Shown here piece after piece: positions 21,982 through 34,000 of a DNA stretch of 64,000 bases; within the stretch, counting starts at the first letter, position 1, and each line of letters begins with the position of its first letter. This DNA comes from Phascolomyces articulosus (taxonomy: Eukaryota; Mucoromycota; Mucoromycetes; Mucorales; Lichtheimiaceae), in the NCBI GenBank assembly GCA_025677815.1, contig JAIXMP010000005.1, forward strand, positions 558,001 to 622,000. Direction: 5' to 3'. Below the pieces are notes generated by a model. That model did not search any database, was not told the origin of the DNA, and worked only from the letters and a program-made list of their open reading frames with translations. The position numbers were made by a program, and so were the translations under genes.

Positions 21982-23022
21982 ACAACTATATTCTGAGCGT
22001 AATCAATTACGGGTTAGTTTTCTGAACTTGCACAAAGATCAGTAATCCTTAAATGATTACATAATTATTTTTCTTTTTGGGAATCTAGGCGATACATGAC
22101 CTCCTCGTTGGTGTTTCCCGGGCAACATGTTTAAAAAAATAACATGGCCAAGAAGTATCGCAACTATTATATATTTTTAATAAACTCTGATTCGATTACA
22201 ACTAATATATCAGCAAACAACGGCCGTACATTTATCGAATGAACACAGCAACAATATTATAATATTCATATAGTAGGATAAACAAAAATATTTATGACAA
22301 TAAAAACAACTATACACAATTTTATCCATAAATGGAACTGATACATATAATCCAACCGTATCCTTTCTTTGTCATTTTTTATCACGAGAGTCTACGAGAC
22401 ACACATAGCAAATATGAGCGATAAACTATGCTTACTTTAATAACATTTATTTTTTGTATCATAAATGAAGTTTTTTTTTAAAAAAAAAACGAAGATAAAC
22501 TTTGACATACCAATATCAATATGATAAGTTAAAGAGTCTTCCTCGTTCTCTGAAAGTCAGAGGAACATTATTTCAAGATATAGTTGCACTTGGTGGGTCC
22601 GATTGTCTGTTTTCATCATTGGAATAGCACAGCTACTATGAGAGATTCATGGCATTCCGAGTTTGTTTCACGGATCAATGATTTATTCGCAAAATAAAGA
22701 ACAAAGGGACATCCCTTACAGTGATATATATTTATATACCTACCATAAGCATTAGTACACTGTAATCAGTGGTTTTGGGTCCAAATACTACATATACATA
22801 AAATTTAATGAAATATTTATAAAAGCAAAACGGCATTTGACATCATCGGACAGGTCAGTCTCTTCAAAGTATTAATAATAATTATAAAAAGTAATCATTC
22901 TTGTGCCAAATTGAAGCAAAACATGAATAACTCAAGCGTTGTCTTGAAACTATCCATCAAGAGGTTTTATCTTTTGAACAACAACGAACAGTCAAGCATT
23001 ATTACCAATAATAGGGTAAATT
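21982..23022. other. Intergenic, no gene seen
   Basis: AT-rich sequence between the repeat pairs and the left LTR; no open frame or RNA gene recognised. Confidence 0.5.
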
Positions 23023-23396
23023 TGTCGTGATAATTATGGCGGATCAATACCAAGCCAATAGAAATGGAGATAACAGAAGAGTAGTGATAAAATAAAGAGT
23101 AACGTGAAAGATGTCGTTTATTGTTTTAATGGTCAGGGGTATTTATATGTTTTCTAACTACTTGTGATAATAATAAATTATATAATAAAACTAATGACAA
23201 TAATATGTATACGTGGAATAATGGAGGATGCGATACGTGTTCATGACTGTCAATTGAATACGTGTTCGAATAATTAATAAGATGATGGATGATAAATACG
23301 TGGCATAATAAAATGCAAATACGATAGCAGCGATAAGGTGTTACAAAAATAAATTAAAAAAGGAAATGGTAGTAACCCTTATTTTTAGTTACGACA
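23023..23396 (-). repeat. 3' LTR (374 bp)
   Basis: Starts TGTCGTGATAATTATGG and ends GTTACGACA on the plus strand; 3' LTR in element orientation. The pol stop codon (TAA, 23389-23391) falls inside it. Confidence 0.95.
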
Positions 23397-26300
23397 ATAT
23401 CCTCTCCCCAGAATGTTGTACGTCCTCGGACAACAAAGCAATTCGATTGGAAGCATGCATATAACGTCGTTCAGCAGCGCGAGCGGCGGTGGGGTCAAAC
23501 CAAGGATCAGAAGTAATTTCGGAATCATTATTAATAGGACGGAGACGATCGGTATGAACCCAAGAATCATATATTTTTCCATGTAAGTCTTCTAGTTGGT
23601 AGATGTCGCGATTTGGTCTTGAGGCAATGATTTTGAAGGGGCCTTTCCAGTTAAATTCGAGGCTGAATTTGTTTTCATGTCGCATCAAAACATGGTCGTT
23701 CACAAGAAATTTTTGAGGCTTTAAAGCTGCATCCCAGAGTGCTTTATCCTTGAGAGCGTTTTGTTTTAACCGTTGTTCAGCCCGCGCTCGAGTCTCACGC
23801 AAACGATGAACTTCTTGAGCACGACTAGAGACAGCAAGTGAATCTTCTTGACTGGATTCCGAAATATCCATGAATGGTCGGAGATGATCACCAGGCAACA
23901 CAGGTTCTTGACCATAAACGAGGAAAAAAGGACTAAACCCAGTAGTACGATGCTTTCGAACATTGCAGGCAAATACGGAAGGTTCAACAAATTGGTCCCA
24001 AAGATGGATCCTTCCATTACAATATTTGCGTATCATTTGCTTCAGTATACCATTGGTTCGTTCCACTTTAGAATTGGTACGGGGATGGAATGCACTAGTG
24101 AGCGTATGATTGACCTTGATGCGACCCAAATAGCTGTTTAATACACCGGACATGAAGTTGGCACCACGATCCGTTAAAATTTCTGCAGGAGCACCAAATT
24201 TGAGAACAATTTCCGTGTAGATGAAGTCAGCAATAGCTTCACCAGTGGCGTCTGAAATAGCACGACAGATCGTCCAATTGGTGGCATAGTCAACAGCAAC
24301 AAGTAACCATCGATTTTTATTGACGGTGGTGGGTAATTCACCAATAAAATCGAGATGCCAGCGAGCAAAAGCGGACGGTATATTCAGAGGTTTCATAGGA
24401 GCATGGTGTACCTTACGATCAGCATTGGCCGCCAATTGGCACTGTGGGCAAGTAGTCAACCAGTCTTGAATATCAGAGAGCATATTGGGCCACCAGTAGC
24501 GTGTCTTCATTAAGTGATGGATTGTTGTGCGACCAGCATGACCATATGATTTATGGAAATCTTGAACCAAATCGGCACGGCGGGCAAATAGGACAAATTC
24601 AGCTCTTTTAACTCCATCATTTACAGTTTTTACAAAACGGAAAACAACATTATTTTCTACCACAAACTTGTCCTTATGTTTCTTGAGAATATCCTTGTAC
24701 ATGGGAGGCCAATGTTGTTCTGGTTTTGCATAGAATTTGGGCCAATCTGTTTCTTGGATTGCTTTGACAGCATACAGATAATCGGGTTCCAGTGAAGGTT
24801 CATGCGTGACACACTCGGGACCATCCCGTCTTGAAAGTAAATCCGGTACGTGATTTTCCTTACCAGGCTTGTATTGAATGTTTGGATCGTACAATTCAAT
24901 TTCTGCAATCCAACGGGTCAGTCTTGGGGTCGGTTTCTTTTGAGAACGGAAGTATTTGAGTGGATGATGGTCACTCAGGACTATATACTCTCTCCCTTCG
25001 ATGAAACATCTCCATTGACGAAGGCAGTGCAAAATGGCCAAAAGCTCGCGTTCTTGCGCCGGAAAATTACGCTCCGCGACTGAAAACTTTTTTGATTCAA
25101 AGGCAAGAGGATGCATCATACCATCAGGTCCTTGCTGTAATAAAACACCACCAGCACCAAAATCAGACGCGTCTGTTTCGATAGTGTATGGCAATTCGGG
25201 ATTGGGTGGCAACAAAAGTGGGGCAGCAGTCATGCGGTCTTTGATTTCTAAGAAAGCTTTCTCACACACATCACTCCAAACAATTGGTCTTTTCTTCGCC
25301 CCCGTACCTTTTGTCAATTCAGTCAAAGGTGCAGCAATGGAAGCAAATCCTTGAATAAAACGACGGTAATGTGATGCCAGACCAACAAATTGACGAACCT
25401 CTTGAACATTAGTCGGTTGTGGCCATTCTTGGATAGCTTTAATTTTTGCTTTTGATGGCAAAATACCCTCAGCAGAAACCCGAAACCCAACAAACTCCAA
25501 CTCGGTCTTGAACAAGTCGCACTTCTTTAAATTGGCAATAAGTTTGACCTCACGTAGTTTATCCAGTACTTGTCGAACGTGCTGCTCATGCTCTTCTTTG
25601 GTCTTGCTGAAAATTAAAATGTCATCCAGATAGCACATAGCTGACTTGTCCAAAAGATCCCCCAGAACCGAATTCATAAGGCGTTGGAAAGTTGGTGGTG
25701 CATTCGTGAGACCAAACGGTAATACCAAAAATTCAAACGATCCATACCGAGTATTGAAAGCAGTTTTTGGTATATCTTCCTCAGTAATACGGACTTGATG
25801 ATAACCACTACGTAAATCGATCGAACTGAAAAAAGCGCGCACCTGACAACTTTTCGAGGCATTCATCGATTCTTGGAAGTGGAGTAGACTGACGTTTAGT
25901 CAATCGGTTAATAGCACGATAATCCACACACATTCGCATACTGCCATCCGCCTTCCGAACGAATAAAACTGGGGCACCCCAATCTGATTTACTTGGACGA
26001 ATGAGGCCCAAATCAAGAAGCTCCTTTAATTGACGACGAAGTTCATCCAACTCCAAAGGGCTCATTTTAAAAGGTGGTCTGGAGATTGGATCAGCATTAC
26101 CAGTTTCAATAGCATGTTCAACTTCTCGTACTGGAGGCAATCCTGGTAACTGATCTTGGAACACATCTTTGTATTCAGCTACTAGCGATTCCACTTCCTT
26201 GTTTGGTAACTCCTTGGACACAACAGCCTCTGGTTTCACATAACACAAGAATATTTCACCCATATTCTTTTTACGATCGATCCGTTGAACTTGGCGATGA

Positions 26301-26980
26301 GATAGAAGGTACGACAATTCAGGAATAGAGCGCTTGTGATAAGGACGAAGAATATATTCTTGATTATTTTTATGGATCTTCCATGTATCGAGCTCCCAAT
26401 CAGGTGTAGGTTGAACAGTTTTGAGCCAATCACGACCAAGGATTAGGTCAAACTTTGTATCAAGAACATATGCTGAAGCCTTATGTTTATAACCTTGTGC
26501 CTCCAGTGCCAATGTAGCTTGCTTGTTGATGGATAAAAGATGACCACCAGCAGTTTCAACATCACGACCTTGTACGAATATAGTTGGCAGACCCATAGCA
26601 ACTTTTGTCGATACATAGCTACCCGAAGCGCCAGAATCAATCAATACTTTTACATCACGACCGTTACACGACATTAAATACAGTGGTAAATCAGTTTCTT
26701 TTATTGACAATAATGAATCAAAGTAACTACTATCTGCCTCTAATGTTTGGGCTAGCAACGAGGAACTAGCATCTTGTCCTTCCGATAAATCGATCAGTTC
26801 TCCTTCTGGCTCCACTCGTTCTCCTTCTTGAATAGCATTAAGGGATGGATATGAACGCGAAGGGACTCCCTTTAATCCCGACGCGTTTGACCTTTTCCCT
26901 GGTTGGATCGGGTTTGACCTTGACGACCTTGACGTCGTGGTGACGGACAGAAACGTGCGATGTGACCGAAACCACCGCAA
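23389..26980 (-). CDS. pol: Pol of the Ty3/Gypsy element (protease-RT-RNase H-integrase), one frameshift
   Basis: Two frames, 26980-25808 and 25866-23389, together read one Pol. Aspartic protease VLIDSGASGSYVS, RT start SRPPFKMSPLELDELRRQL and MRMCVDYRAINRLT lie in the first. The second has IDLRSGYHQV, LPFGLTNAPPTFQRLM, CYLDDILIFS, RNase H TIETDASDFGAGGVLL, the integrase HHCC zinc region (HKSYGHAGR ... TTCPQCQ), the DDE core WHLDFIGELP and LTDRGANFMS, and a C-terminal VLMRHENKFSLEFNWKGPF region. The shift lies at an A6 run (plus strand 25829-25834) inside the conserved FF-SSIDLRSGY block, where five bases would keep the frame. All catalytic motifs are otherwise present. Confidence 0.93.
23400..23409 (-). 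promoter_or_regulatory. Polypurine tract
   Basis: On the minus strand GGGGAGAGGA lies three bases before the 3' LTR and would prime plus-strand DNA synthesis. It overlaps the 3' end of pol. Confidence 0.7.
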
Positions 26981-27960
26981 TTGTAGCAGTCCTTTTCGTC
27001 GTTGTTACCAACACGGAAGTTATTTGGACCACGCCAATTGTTACCACCACGATCTGATGAACGCCAGTTTGAACCTTGTCTTCTTGGTCGGATAGCATCC
27101 AAATCCATCGGCGCAATACCAGATGAACGGAGATACTCGGGTGCAAATTGTTGTTGTTGATAAGGACGTTGTTGGAACGAGGGATGATTATTTTCTATTT
27201 GGATGGGTTGGCTATATTGTTGAGCTGCTTCAACAGCTAATGCTAACCGCATTGCTTCGTCAGTATTCATTGGGAACCGGGTCATGACTTGTAAACGGAT
27301 GCTTGGGTTTAATCCTCGTTGGAAACGGTCCAAAGCTTCTTCATCTCTCATTGATGGTACCGATGACCAGGCAGCTTGGAACTGAGACACGTAAGTGGCA
27401 ACGGTACTTGTTTGGAATAGAGCGGCCAAACGATCACGAGCTAATTGTGCATGATTGGGAGGATTGAAATTGGCAAGTAACCGTTTCTTGAAGTCCAACC
27501 ATTGCTTGCAATCACCCAGAAGCTCCTGTTGACGCCACCATGTGTCTGCTTCGTCGCGCAGCAGGGTGGTAGCATAAGCTACCCATTGCGTTCCATCCAG
27601 TCCAGCCATCGTAAGGTATCGTTCCACTGATCGAGCCCAACCAATAGCGGCGTCCAAACTTCTATCACCATGATACGTGTCAGGTTCACGTATGCGGGCA
27701 CGGAAAATGGGAGCGGAGTCTTTCTTGGTTAGAACTTGTTTTAACGCTTGGATGAGAGTGGCAATATCGTTATTTGGTTGTTGTTCTGATACTTCTTGTA
27801 CTTGTCTTGGTTGTGGAACTTCGAAAGAAACTTCTTGTCTTGTTGTGGTAAGTACTTCTTGTGCGGCATTAGGTATGTAAGTATCTTCATCAGGAATAGG
27901 CTGTTGTACTCGATACCCTTGAAAATTCTGAGCGTTATACGGATTGTTTTCTTGAGACAT
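26872..27960 (-). CDS. gag: Gag of the Ty3/Gypsy element
   Basis: 362 aa from ATG at 27960 to the stop at 26872. Contains a retrotransposon Gag/capsid-like region (residues about 90-230, including AIGWARSVERYL, YATTLLRDEADTWW and RFQRGLNPSIRLQVM) and one zinc knuckle CYNCGGFGHIARFC near residue 326, followed by a basic Arg/Gln tail. It forms the particle and binds RNA. The 3' end overlaps pol by 109 bp, with a slippery heptamer at 26893-26899. Confidence 0.93.
   Translation of the reverse strand: MSQENNPYNAQNFQGYRVQQPIPDEDTYIPNAAQEVLTTTRQEVSFEVPQPRQVQEVSEQQPNNDIATLIQALKQVLTKKDSAPIFRARIREPDTYHGDRSLDAAIGWARSVERYLTMAGLDGTQWVAYATTLLRDEADTWWRQQELLGDCKQWLDFKKRLLANFNPPNHAQLARDRLAALFQTSTVATYVSQFQAAWSSVPSMRDEEALDRFQRGLNPSIRLQVMTRFPMNTDEAMRLALAVEAAQQYSQPIQIENNHPSFQQRPYQQQQFAPEYLRSSGIAPMDLDAIRPRRQGSNWRSSDRGGNNWRGPNNFRVGNNDEKDCYNCGGFGHIARFCPSPRRQGRQGQTRSNQGKGQTRRD
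26893..26899 (-). promoter_or_regulatory. Putative -1 frameshift site (GGGAAAA) between gag and pol
   Basis: On the minus strand the gag frame reads CAG GGA AAA GGT; G_GGA_AAA fits the X_XXY_YYZ slippery rule. Pol is in the -1 frame relative to gag, and the heptamer lies within the 109 bp overlap, so a -1 slip here joins gag to pol directly. Confidence 0.65.
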
Positions 27961-27976
27961 TATTAACCTTTTCTTT

Positions 27977-27984
27977 CGCTACCA
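27977..27984 (-). promoter_or_regulatory. Primer binding site (initiator Met-tRNA type)
   Basis: On the minus strand TGGTAGCG lies two bases after the 5' LTR; it is complementary to the 3' end of initiator tRNA-Met (...CGCTACCA), the usual primer for many Ty3/Gypsy elements. Confidence 0.75.
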
Positions 27985-27986
27985 AT

Positions 27987-28360
27987 TGTCGTGATAATTA
28001 TGGCGGATCAATACCAAGCCAATAGAAATGGAGATAACAGAAGAGTAGTGATAAAATAAAGAGTAACGTGAAAGATGTCGTTTATTGTTTTAATGGTCAG
28101 GGGTATTTATATGTTTTCTAACTACTTGTGATAATAATAAATTATATAATAAAACTAATGACAATAATATGTATACGTGGAATAATGGAGGATGCGATAC
28201 GTGTTCATGACTGTCAATTGAATACGTGTTCGAATAATTAATAAGATGATGGATGATAAATACGTGGCATAATAAAATGCAAATACGATAGCAGCGATAA
28301 GGTGTTACAAAAATAAATTAAAAAAGGAAATGGTAGTAACCCTTATTTTTAGTTACGACA
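27987..28360 (-). repeat. 5' LTR (374 bp)
   Basis: Same length as the other LTR and no difference seen by eye. In element orientation this is the 5' LTR and should hold the promoter. Confidence 0.95.
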
Positions 28361-28817
28361 AATTAATGGATATACACATATTCAGACAATATTGAGCTAA
28401 TTCAGAAGGATATTTGTACGATTGTTATTGTATTTATTGCCAAAAGTAGAAAATAAATATGTCAATAGATAGAATATTTGTTTGGAATCTTGTTTTTTTA
28501 TACATAAAGTTATGTTAAAAAATTCAACAAAAAGATGTGTATTTTTTTTTCTTTGTACGAGTAGGGTTTTTTTAGGTGGATATGGAAGGAAAAAATGCAT
28601 GATGAAAAAAAAGGTTTTCTTTCTTTTTTTTTTTGAATAACAAAGAAAAAGTGAGAAAGACAAAAAGGTAAAGACAAAAAAAAACTATATATACGATGGG
28701 ATGATTGATGGGATGATGTATGTGTGTGTGTGTGTGTGTGTATAGAAGAAAAGGGTAATTGAGAGAGAAAGGGGTTATACAAAAAAAAATAAGAAAGATA
28801 TACTACTGCTACTACTA
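28361..28817. other. 3' flank of the SxIP-protein gene
   Basis: AT-rich with a (TG)n run at 28721-28741 and long A/T homopolymers. The Ty3 insertion ends 457 bp beyond the stop codon of the minus-strand gene. No gene seen. Confidence 0.5.
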
Positions 28818-31066
28818 TCATGCAGCACTTCTCCTACTAGTTGTAGAGACTTTACCAATAGCACTTGGTGGGCGTAATCCAGTAGGTCTAGATTTACCTG
28901 CTGCAGAAGGTGGTCGTCCAATACGAGAATTACTATTATTATTATTATTACTATTATTATTATTACTATGATGACTCTCTTTGTCTTGTTGTCGTCTTGC
29001 ATCAGACGACCCAAAGATACTATTACGTGGTGTTCCTCCTGTAGGTGTAGGACTGCGGATACCACCTATACGTGAATTGGTAAAGGGTGAACGGGGTCGA
29101 TTAGAATTACTATTATTCCGTGCTGGACTCAATATCGGGGATCGAGGTTCGGGTGATGCTGCATTTGTACGTGGCGAAGGAATGTGGCTAGCACGCGATG
29201 GTAATCGTGTATTGGATAATCCTGTGGATCGTGACGAAGTGACCATATGAGGCTTCGGTGCTGCTCTAGATGAAGGTAAAGGAACATGCGTAGCACGTTT
29301 TGCTAATCGAGATCCACTGGTGGTTGCTGGTATACTGGTATTATTATTATTACCACCACCTATCCTTGATGAAGATCGGAAACTTCGATCAATATGATGA
29401 TCTGAAGGTCGTCGTAAACCACTACCACCATTTCCTCCTTTTCCATTTTTCATGCTACTACTTGTGTTACTGCTGGGTATGGAACTACTAGCACGCGAAC
29501 TAGCTCTGGGAATCGATGTGGCGTTAGATGATGCTTGACTACTAGAAGCTGAATAATCACTCAGCCGACTATGCGATCGTGAAGAATTGGATGTGGTGGA
29601 TTCAGATGGATAAATCATGGGTGCCATCCCATAGCGTGCATAAGCTCCATTCCCATTACCGCCTGTTGTAATTGTGGATTGAGATGTTAAACTATTTTCA
29701 CTACTCAAACTGCCCGAACGTTGTGTTTTAATTCGATGATCGGGTGAAAATCGTGAAGGTGGGTGAAGACGAGATTGTGCTGTTCTTGATGATGCATTTG
29801 ATAAAGTATCCAATTTCTCCTCTATTGTATTATAAAAAAACAACAGCCCCCAAACCCAATCCAAAAAAAGATGAGAATATAAATATAGACAAACTCATTA
29901 TTGTTATTATTAATAATAATAATAATAATAATAATATATAACTTGATTATTAATAATATTAATAATAACCACCCTTTTTTATAATATTATCTATACTTTA
30001 CCAGTACTACTTTCAGGGGACCAATTCATCAGGTCATCATCTTCATTAGAATTCTATTAATTATTATTAGTATTATAAAATGTGAGATATTTGGGGGAAA
30101 GATAAAAAGAGAAAAGTTTATCTGGAGAAGAAATAAATAAAAAAAAGAAAGGAGGTACCTTACCATCTTGCCCATGCCAATAAACTCGTTTTCATCAAAT
30201 GGTCCATCTATCGAAAGTAATTCGTGACCGCTACGGTCATTTGACAGTTTATCTTCGGTAGTAATCGTGGAAGGACGAAAATTCGTCAAACTCTGTAAGA
30301 ATTTGAGATAGCACACACGTAAGCAATTAAAAATAAAAATTTCCATATCCACATATATATTGCTACTGATTTCCATAAATAAACTTGAACAATAACAAGA
30401 CAGCCCAACCCAACGCATTCCACGATATATATATATAAAAATACTTTACATCACTCATCTTCCAGAAATCATCTGCGGAGTCGTCCAAATCCAAATCAGC
30501 TAAATTAGGTAAATCCGTTTCGTCGTCCACTTGAACAGTAAAGTTATTTTTGATTAAATCGCCCAAGTTGACGCTATCACCCGAACTCACTGACGATATT
30601 GATTCAGGTCGACCATTCGCTAATCCTTTTGACGATTTCACAATAGGAATACTGTGTTTTTTTCATAAAAACAAAATATAAATATAAATAAAATAAAAAG
30701 GTGTCTTGTATAAAACTTGTTTCTTTTCTCTATCTATCTTTTCCCTCTTGGCATTCTCCAAAGTTTACACTCTCTCACAATGATATTTTACCCATTGTTA
30801 TCTTGGTCGACAATGGTGGAAGTAGTGGTAGTAGTAGTTGTAGAATACTCTTTTTGTTCACGTTCTTCTCTATAACCCGGGACATTCATGAGCCAACCGT
30901 GTACATTGGTTTGACCTGTTGGTGAAGCTTCTGTATTATTATGGGTCGGAGATCGTGTTGTTGTTGTTGATAAAGGTGGTTGTTGTTGTTGTGCAGTAGT
31001 AGGAGCGGGTTGATTCTTTCGATCTCTATTAAGACCAAAGAAACGTAGATTTGAAGATTGCGTCAT
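28818..31066 (-). CDS. Ser/Arg/Asn-rich protein with SxIP-like motifs (candidate microtubule plus-end binder)
   Basis: Five exons: 31066-30792, 30651-30450, 30292-30164, 30053-30002, 29821-28818; all phases agree, 553 aa. The N-terminus is MTQSSNLRFFGLNRDRKNQ, with a T-rich linker; the middle is acidic (DLPNLADLDLDDSADDFW, EDDDLMNW); a short EEKLDTLSNASSR follows. The last 300 residues are basic, Ser/Pro/Arg-rich and disordered. They include NATSIPRASS, NTSIPATT, SSIPSSN and SRASHIPSPR. [S/T]-x-I-P in a basic Ser/Pro context is the EB1-binding signature, so a plus-end tracking or cortical-microtubule role is an inference. No folded domain recognised. Confidence 0.65.
29909..29936. repeat. AAT trinucleotide microsatellite
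   Basis: (AAT)n in intron 4 of the minus-strand SxIP-protein gene. Confidence 0.8.
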
Positions 31067-34000
31067 AAAAAAAAATAGAAATATGAAAAAAGAAAGGGCC
31101 AAAAAAAAAAAAAGAAAAGAAAAAAAACAACAGCAAAAAGGGGTGTATGGATATATTATATATTTATTTATATATATATATGTATATATAAAAGAGGAAT
31201 ATATGCGTGTATATGTGTGCGTGTGTGTGGAGGAAGGGGAAAGAAAGGGAAGAGAGAGAGAAAGAAAAAAAAAGTTGAGGGAGGAGTAGAAAAAAAAAGA
31301 GGCGAGTAAAAAAAAAGGAGTGAAAAAAAAAAAAAAGATTTGAGTGAATAAAAAAAAAAAAAAAACACCTAAAAGCGAACTGCTTTTGTTGTTATCCATT
31401 TTCCATATTGATATATCTATTTGTTGTATAGGTAGCTTTGTTTTATTATGAATCGATACAATATTATGATCAATCCATTTGACCCGTGAGAGTGAAGTTA
31501 AAGTGATGATGGCGATGATGATGAAGACCTATCATCATACTAAAAACGCAATGGCCATTGATATCATAATTTTAGATTTGAAAATAAGGAGAAGATTATT
31601 ATATAAAACTGTTTTCAACAAGATTCTTTCTTTAATATAGAATATTTGTATTTCATTATAATAATAATGATGAAGGACTTCTTTATGAAATGAAAAAACA
31701 ACAACAACAAATAACAAAGGCTTCTTTATAAAAAAAATGCAGCCATATTGAGGTTTCATGTTTTTCTTTTTCTTTTTCTTTCCGTTTGTTCCGGTACACT
31801 TGGGTACACACATACAGAGAGAGAGATTTAGGTCACACTAACAAAACGCGTGTGTGTGTATGTATTAGTATTTATAAACGGCCCCTGCTTGCGTTTCACC
31901 AGAACCCTATCCCTCGTCGTACTTTCTTTCTCTCTTCTTCTTTATCATCATTATAAAATATTGCTTAGAACACACTCCTGCTTCCGCCAAATGACAACTT
32001 TTTGGTGGAACCAACCAACCAACCAAAATAAAAACGGGTTTGGTCCCGATTTCACACGGTCAATGATGGCATAATAATGTACCTATAAACGCGTGATGGT
32101 CCATATTTTTTTTCTTTTTTAATAAAAGTAATATAATTAGATCTTTGACCACTACCCCCCCCTTTAACTAGTTAAGAAATATTATTTATACAACGCTGTT
32201 TCAAATAGATATCCTCGTCCTCACTATCTGAAGGATCAACATTATTATATCAGAAAAAGGATGATGATGTTGGGGTGCATAATAATCTTTAATTATTATT
32301 TGGAACCAAAAAAGCGGCGTTCTTGTATATTTTAACTCCTCATCACACCCATCTGCTAAAAAAAACCTGCAAGTTAATATGTACAATGTCATGCAGCAGC
32401 CACGTCTCTGCTTTTTTTTTTCTTTCTTTTATATTTTAATGACGATCCTCCATTCTTCTTGATATATAATGATTCACTCTCCTAAAAAGAAATCAATCTG
32501 TCATTTTATCGAGTTAGTTGTCCCCTCACATCTACTTCATCACGGACTTGGATATTGAAATATAGACTACTACTAGTTGATTGTTTGCATGAACTTCAAT
32601 TCTTTCCCAACGGAACGGAAATGGGACTATATGCATTTGTATAGCTAATTACATATATCCCTAATAAGGACTTGTGCTCTCACAGCATGCCAAATTGATA
32701 TGATTTTACGCATTGTTTACCTATTTTGAGTCACTGACAAGTACTATGGTTAAATATGGTAAAAAAAAAGGGGAGTTAATAAGACACATAGTATAAAAAT
32801 GCACTATTAATACTGAAAAAAAAATAAAGAAAACATTGATTTTTATCCTCATGATTGTGTTTTCTGTATTATGTCATTTTTATGATCATCATTGCATTCT
32901 ATACAGCTAGATGTATATATATGTATATTCTATCAACAAAAGATCCTATTTTGATTATTTTCCTTTTGTTATTTTGCACCAAAAGTTGATAGTGGCTCCT
33001 ATATTATTTAAAACAAAGGATATATTATATGTGCATGAAGAACATGTATATAGTATCACTTGGCTGAAATTATAAAACAATGGGGCGCAAATTTTCTTTA
33101 TTTTTGCAAACCCATCTCTATTCCACTTATCAGCGATACCCTCCAAACCATGGTAATCAATTAAGCTTTTAGTCCGTGTTATTATTTCCCTATTGGAAGG
33201 TTATTTTGTAATGGTACTTACAAGTACTCCTCAACATGGCGTTGAAAATATACTACTTTAACGGTTATTAAGATAGGTATATCATATTTTGGACGCCAAT
33301 TTCAGGCACGGATAATAATTTATAGAAGGAAGAATAAAAGTGGGTTTGTGCAAACACTTTCCATTTCCTTGTTTCATTTAGTACATGGGTGCCTATTTAG
33401 CTTGATTTCATTCTTTTTATAGATAATTTTATACAAGTCAGTGCACAATAGACATCATATTGTTGAGGACCCATGCGTTGATCTTATAGATGAATTCTCT
33501 ACATTATAATAGATACTAAATCAGCTCTAACAACATTACATTTGAATGCCTAAAATAGCAAAAATTCATCAACATTCAATGTCAGTATTCTATGGAATTC
33601 ATGGAATGGTTTGAAAATCAATCATGCAAGTTGGGCTTGCTCATAACAACGGAATAATAGACCTTGAGTCATTATGCATAAGATGACAAACCTAACTGAA
33701 TAGATGTCTCTATTTATAAACTGTAGAACATGGAAAAATGGACACAGAAAAAGTACAACTTTTATCTATTACTGTCGTCAATACTTTATCGTCCGAGCCA
33801 ACTGCGATTTCTACCAGTAATAAATGATTTTCTTGAGTTTAATTCTTCATATTACTCGGGATAAATAACACTAGGTCATATTAATAATGATTGCAATGAA
33901 AAATTTTCAGTCTATCACAAGAATGGATAGATTATGATGCTTTAATAGATCAATTACTCTGCCGTCTAAGATGGTATATTGAATTACTAAAAAAAAATAT

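Larger units (their letters stand above)
23023..28360 (-). mobile_element. Ty3/Gypsy LTR retrotransposon, recent insertion
   Basis: 5338 bp element transcribed on the minus strand, with LTRs at 23023-23396 and 27987-28360 that appear identical by eye, TG...CA termini, and a 4 bp AATT target duplication (23019-23022, 28361-28364). On the minus strand the order is LTR, tRNA primer site, gag, protease, RT, RNase H, integrase, purine tract, LTR. This RT-RH-IN order defines Ty3/Gypsy. No chromodomain is visible after the integrase. Identical LTRs imply a recent insertion, yet the RT frame carries a one-base shift. Confidence 0.95.

Noticed and set aside
23389..23800. Possible chromodomain at the end of Ty3/Gypsy pol
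   Set aside because: The C-terminal region lacks the aromatic cage pattern; it ends shortly after the integrase C-terminal domain.
30788..31399. 203-codon minus-strand frame running upstream of the SxIP-protein start
   Set aside because: The part above 31066 is Phe/Ser/Tyr-rich translation of A- and GA-rich simple sequence; the real start is MTQSSNLRF at 31066.
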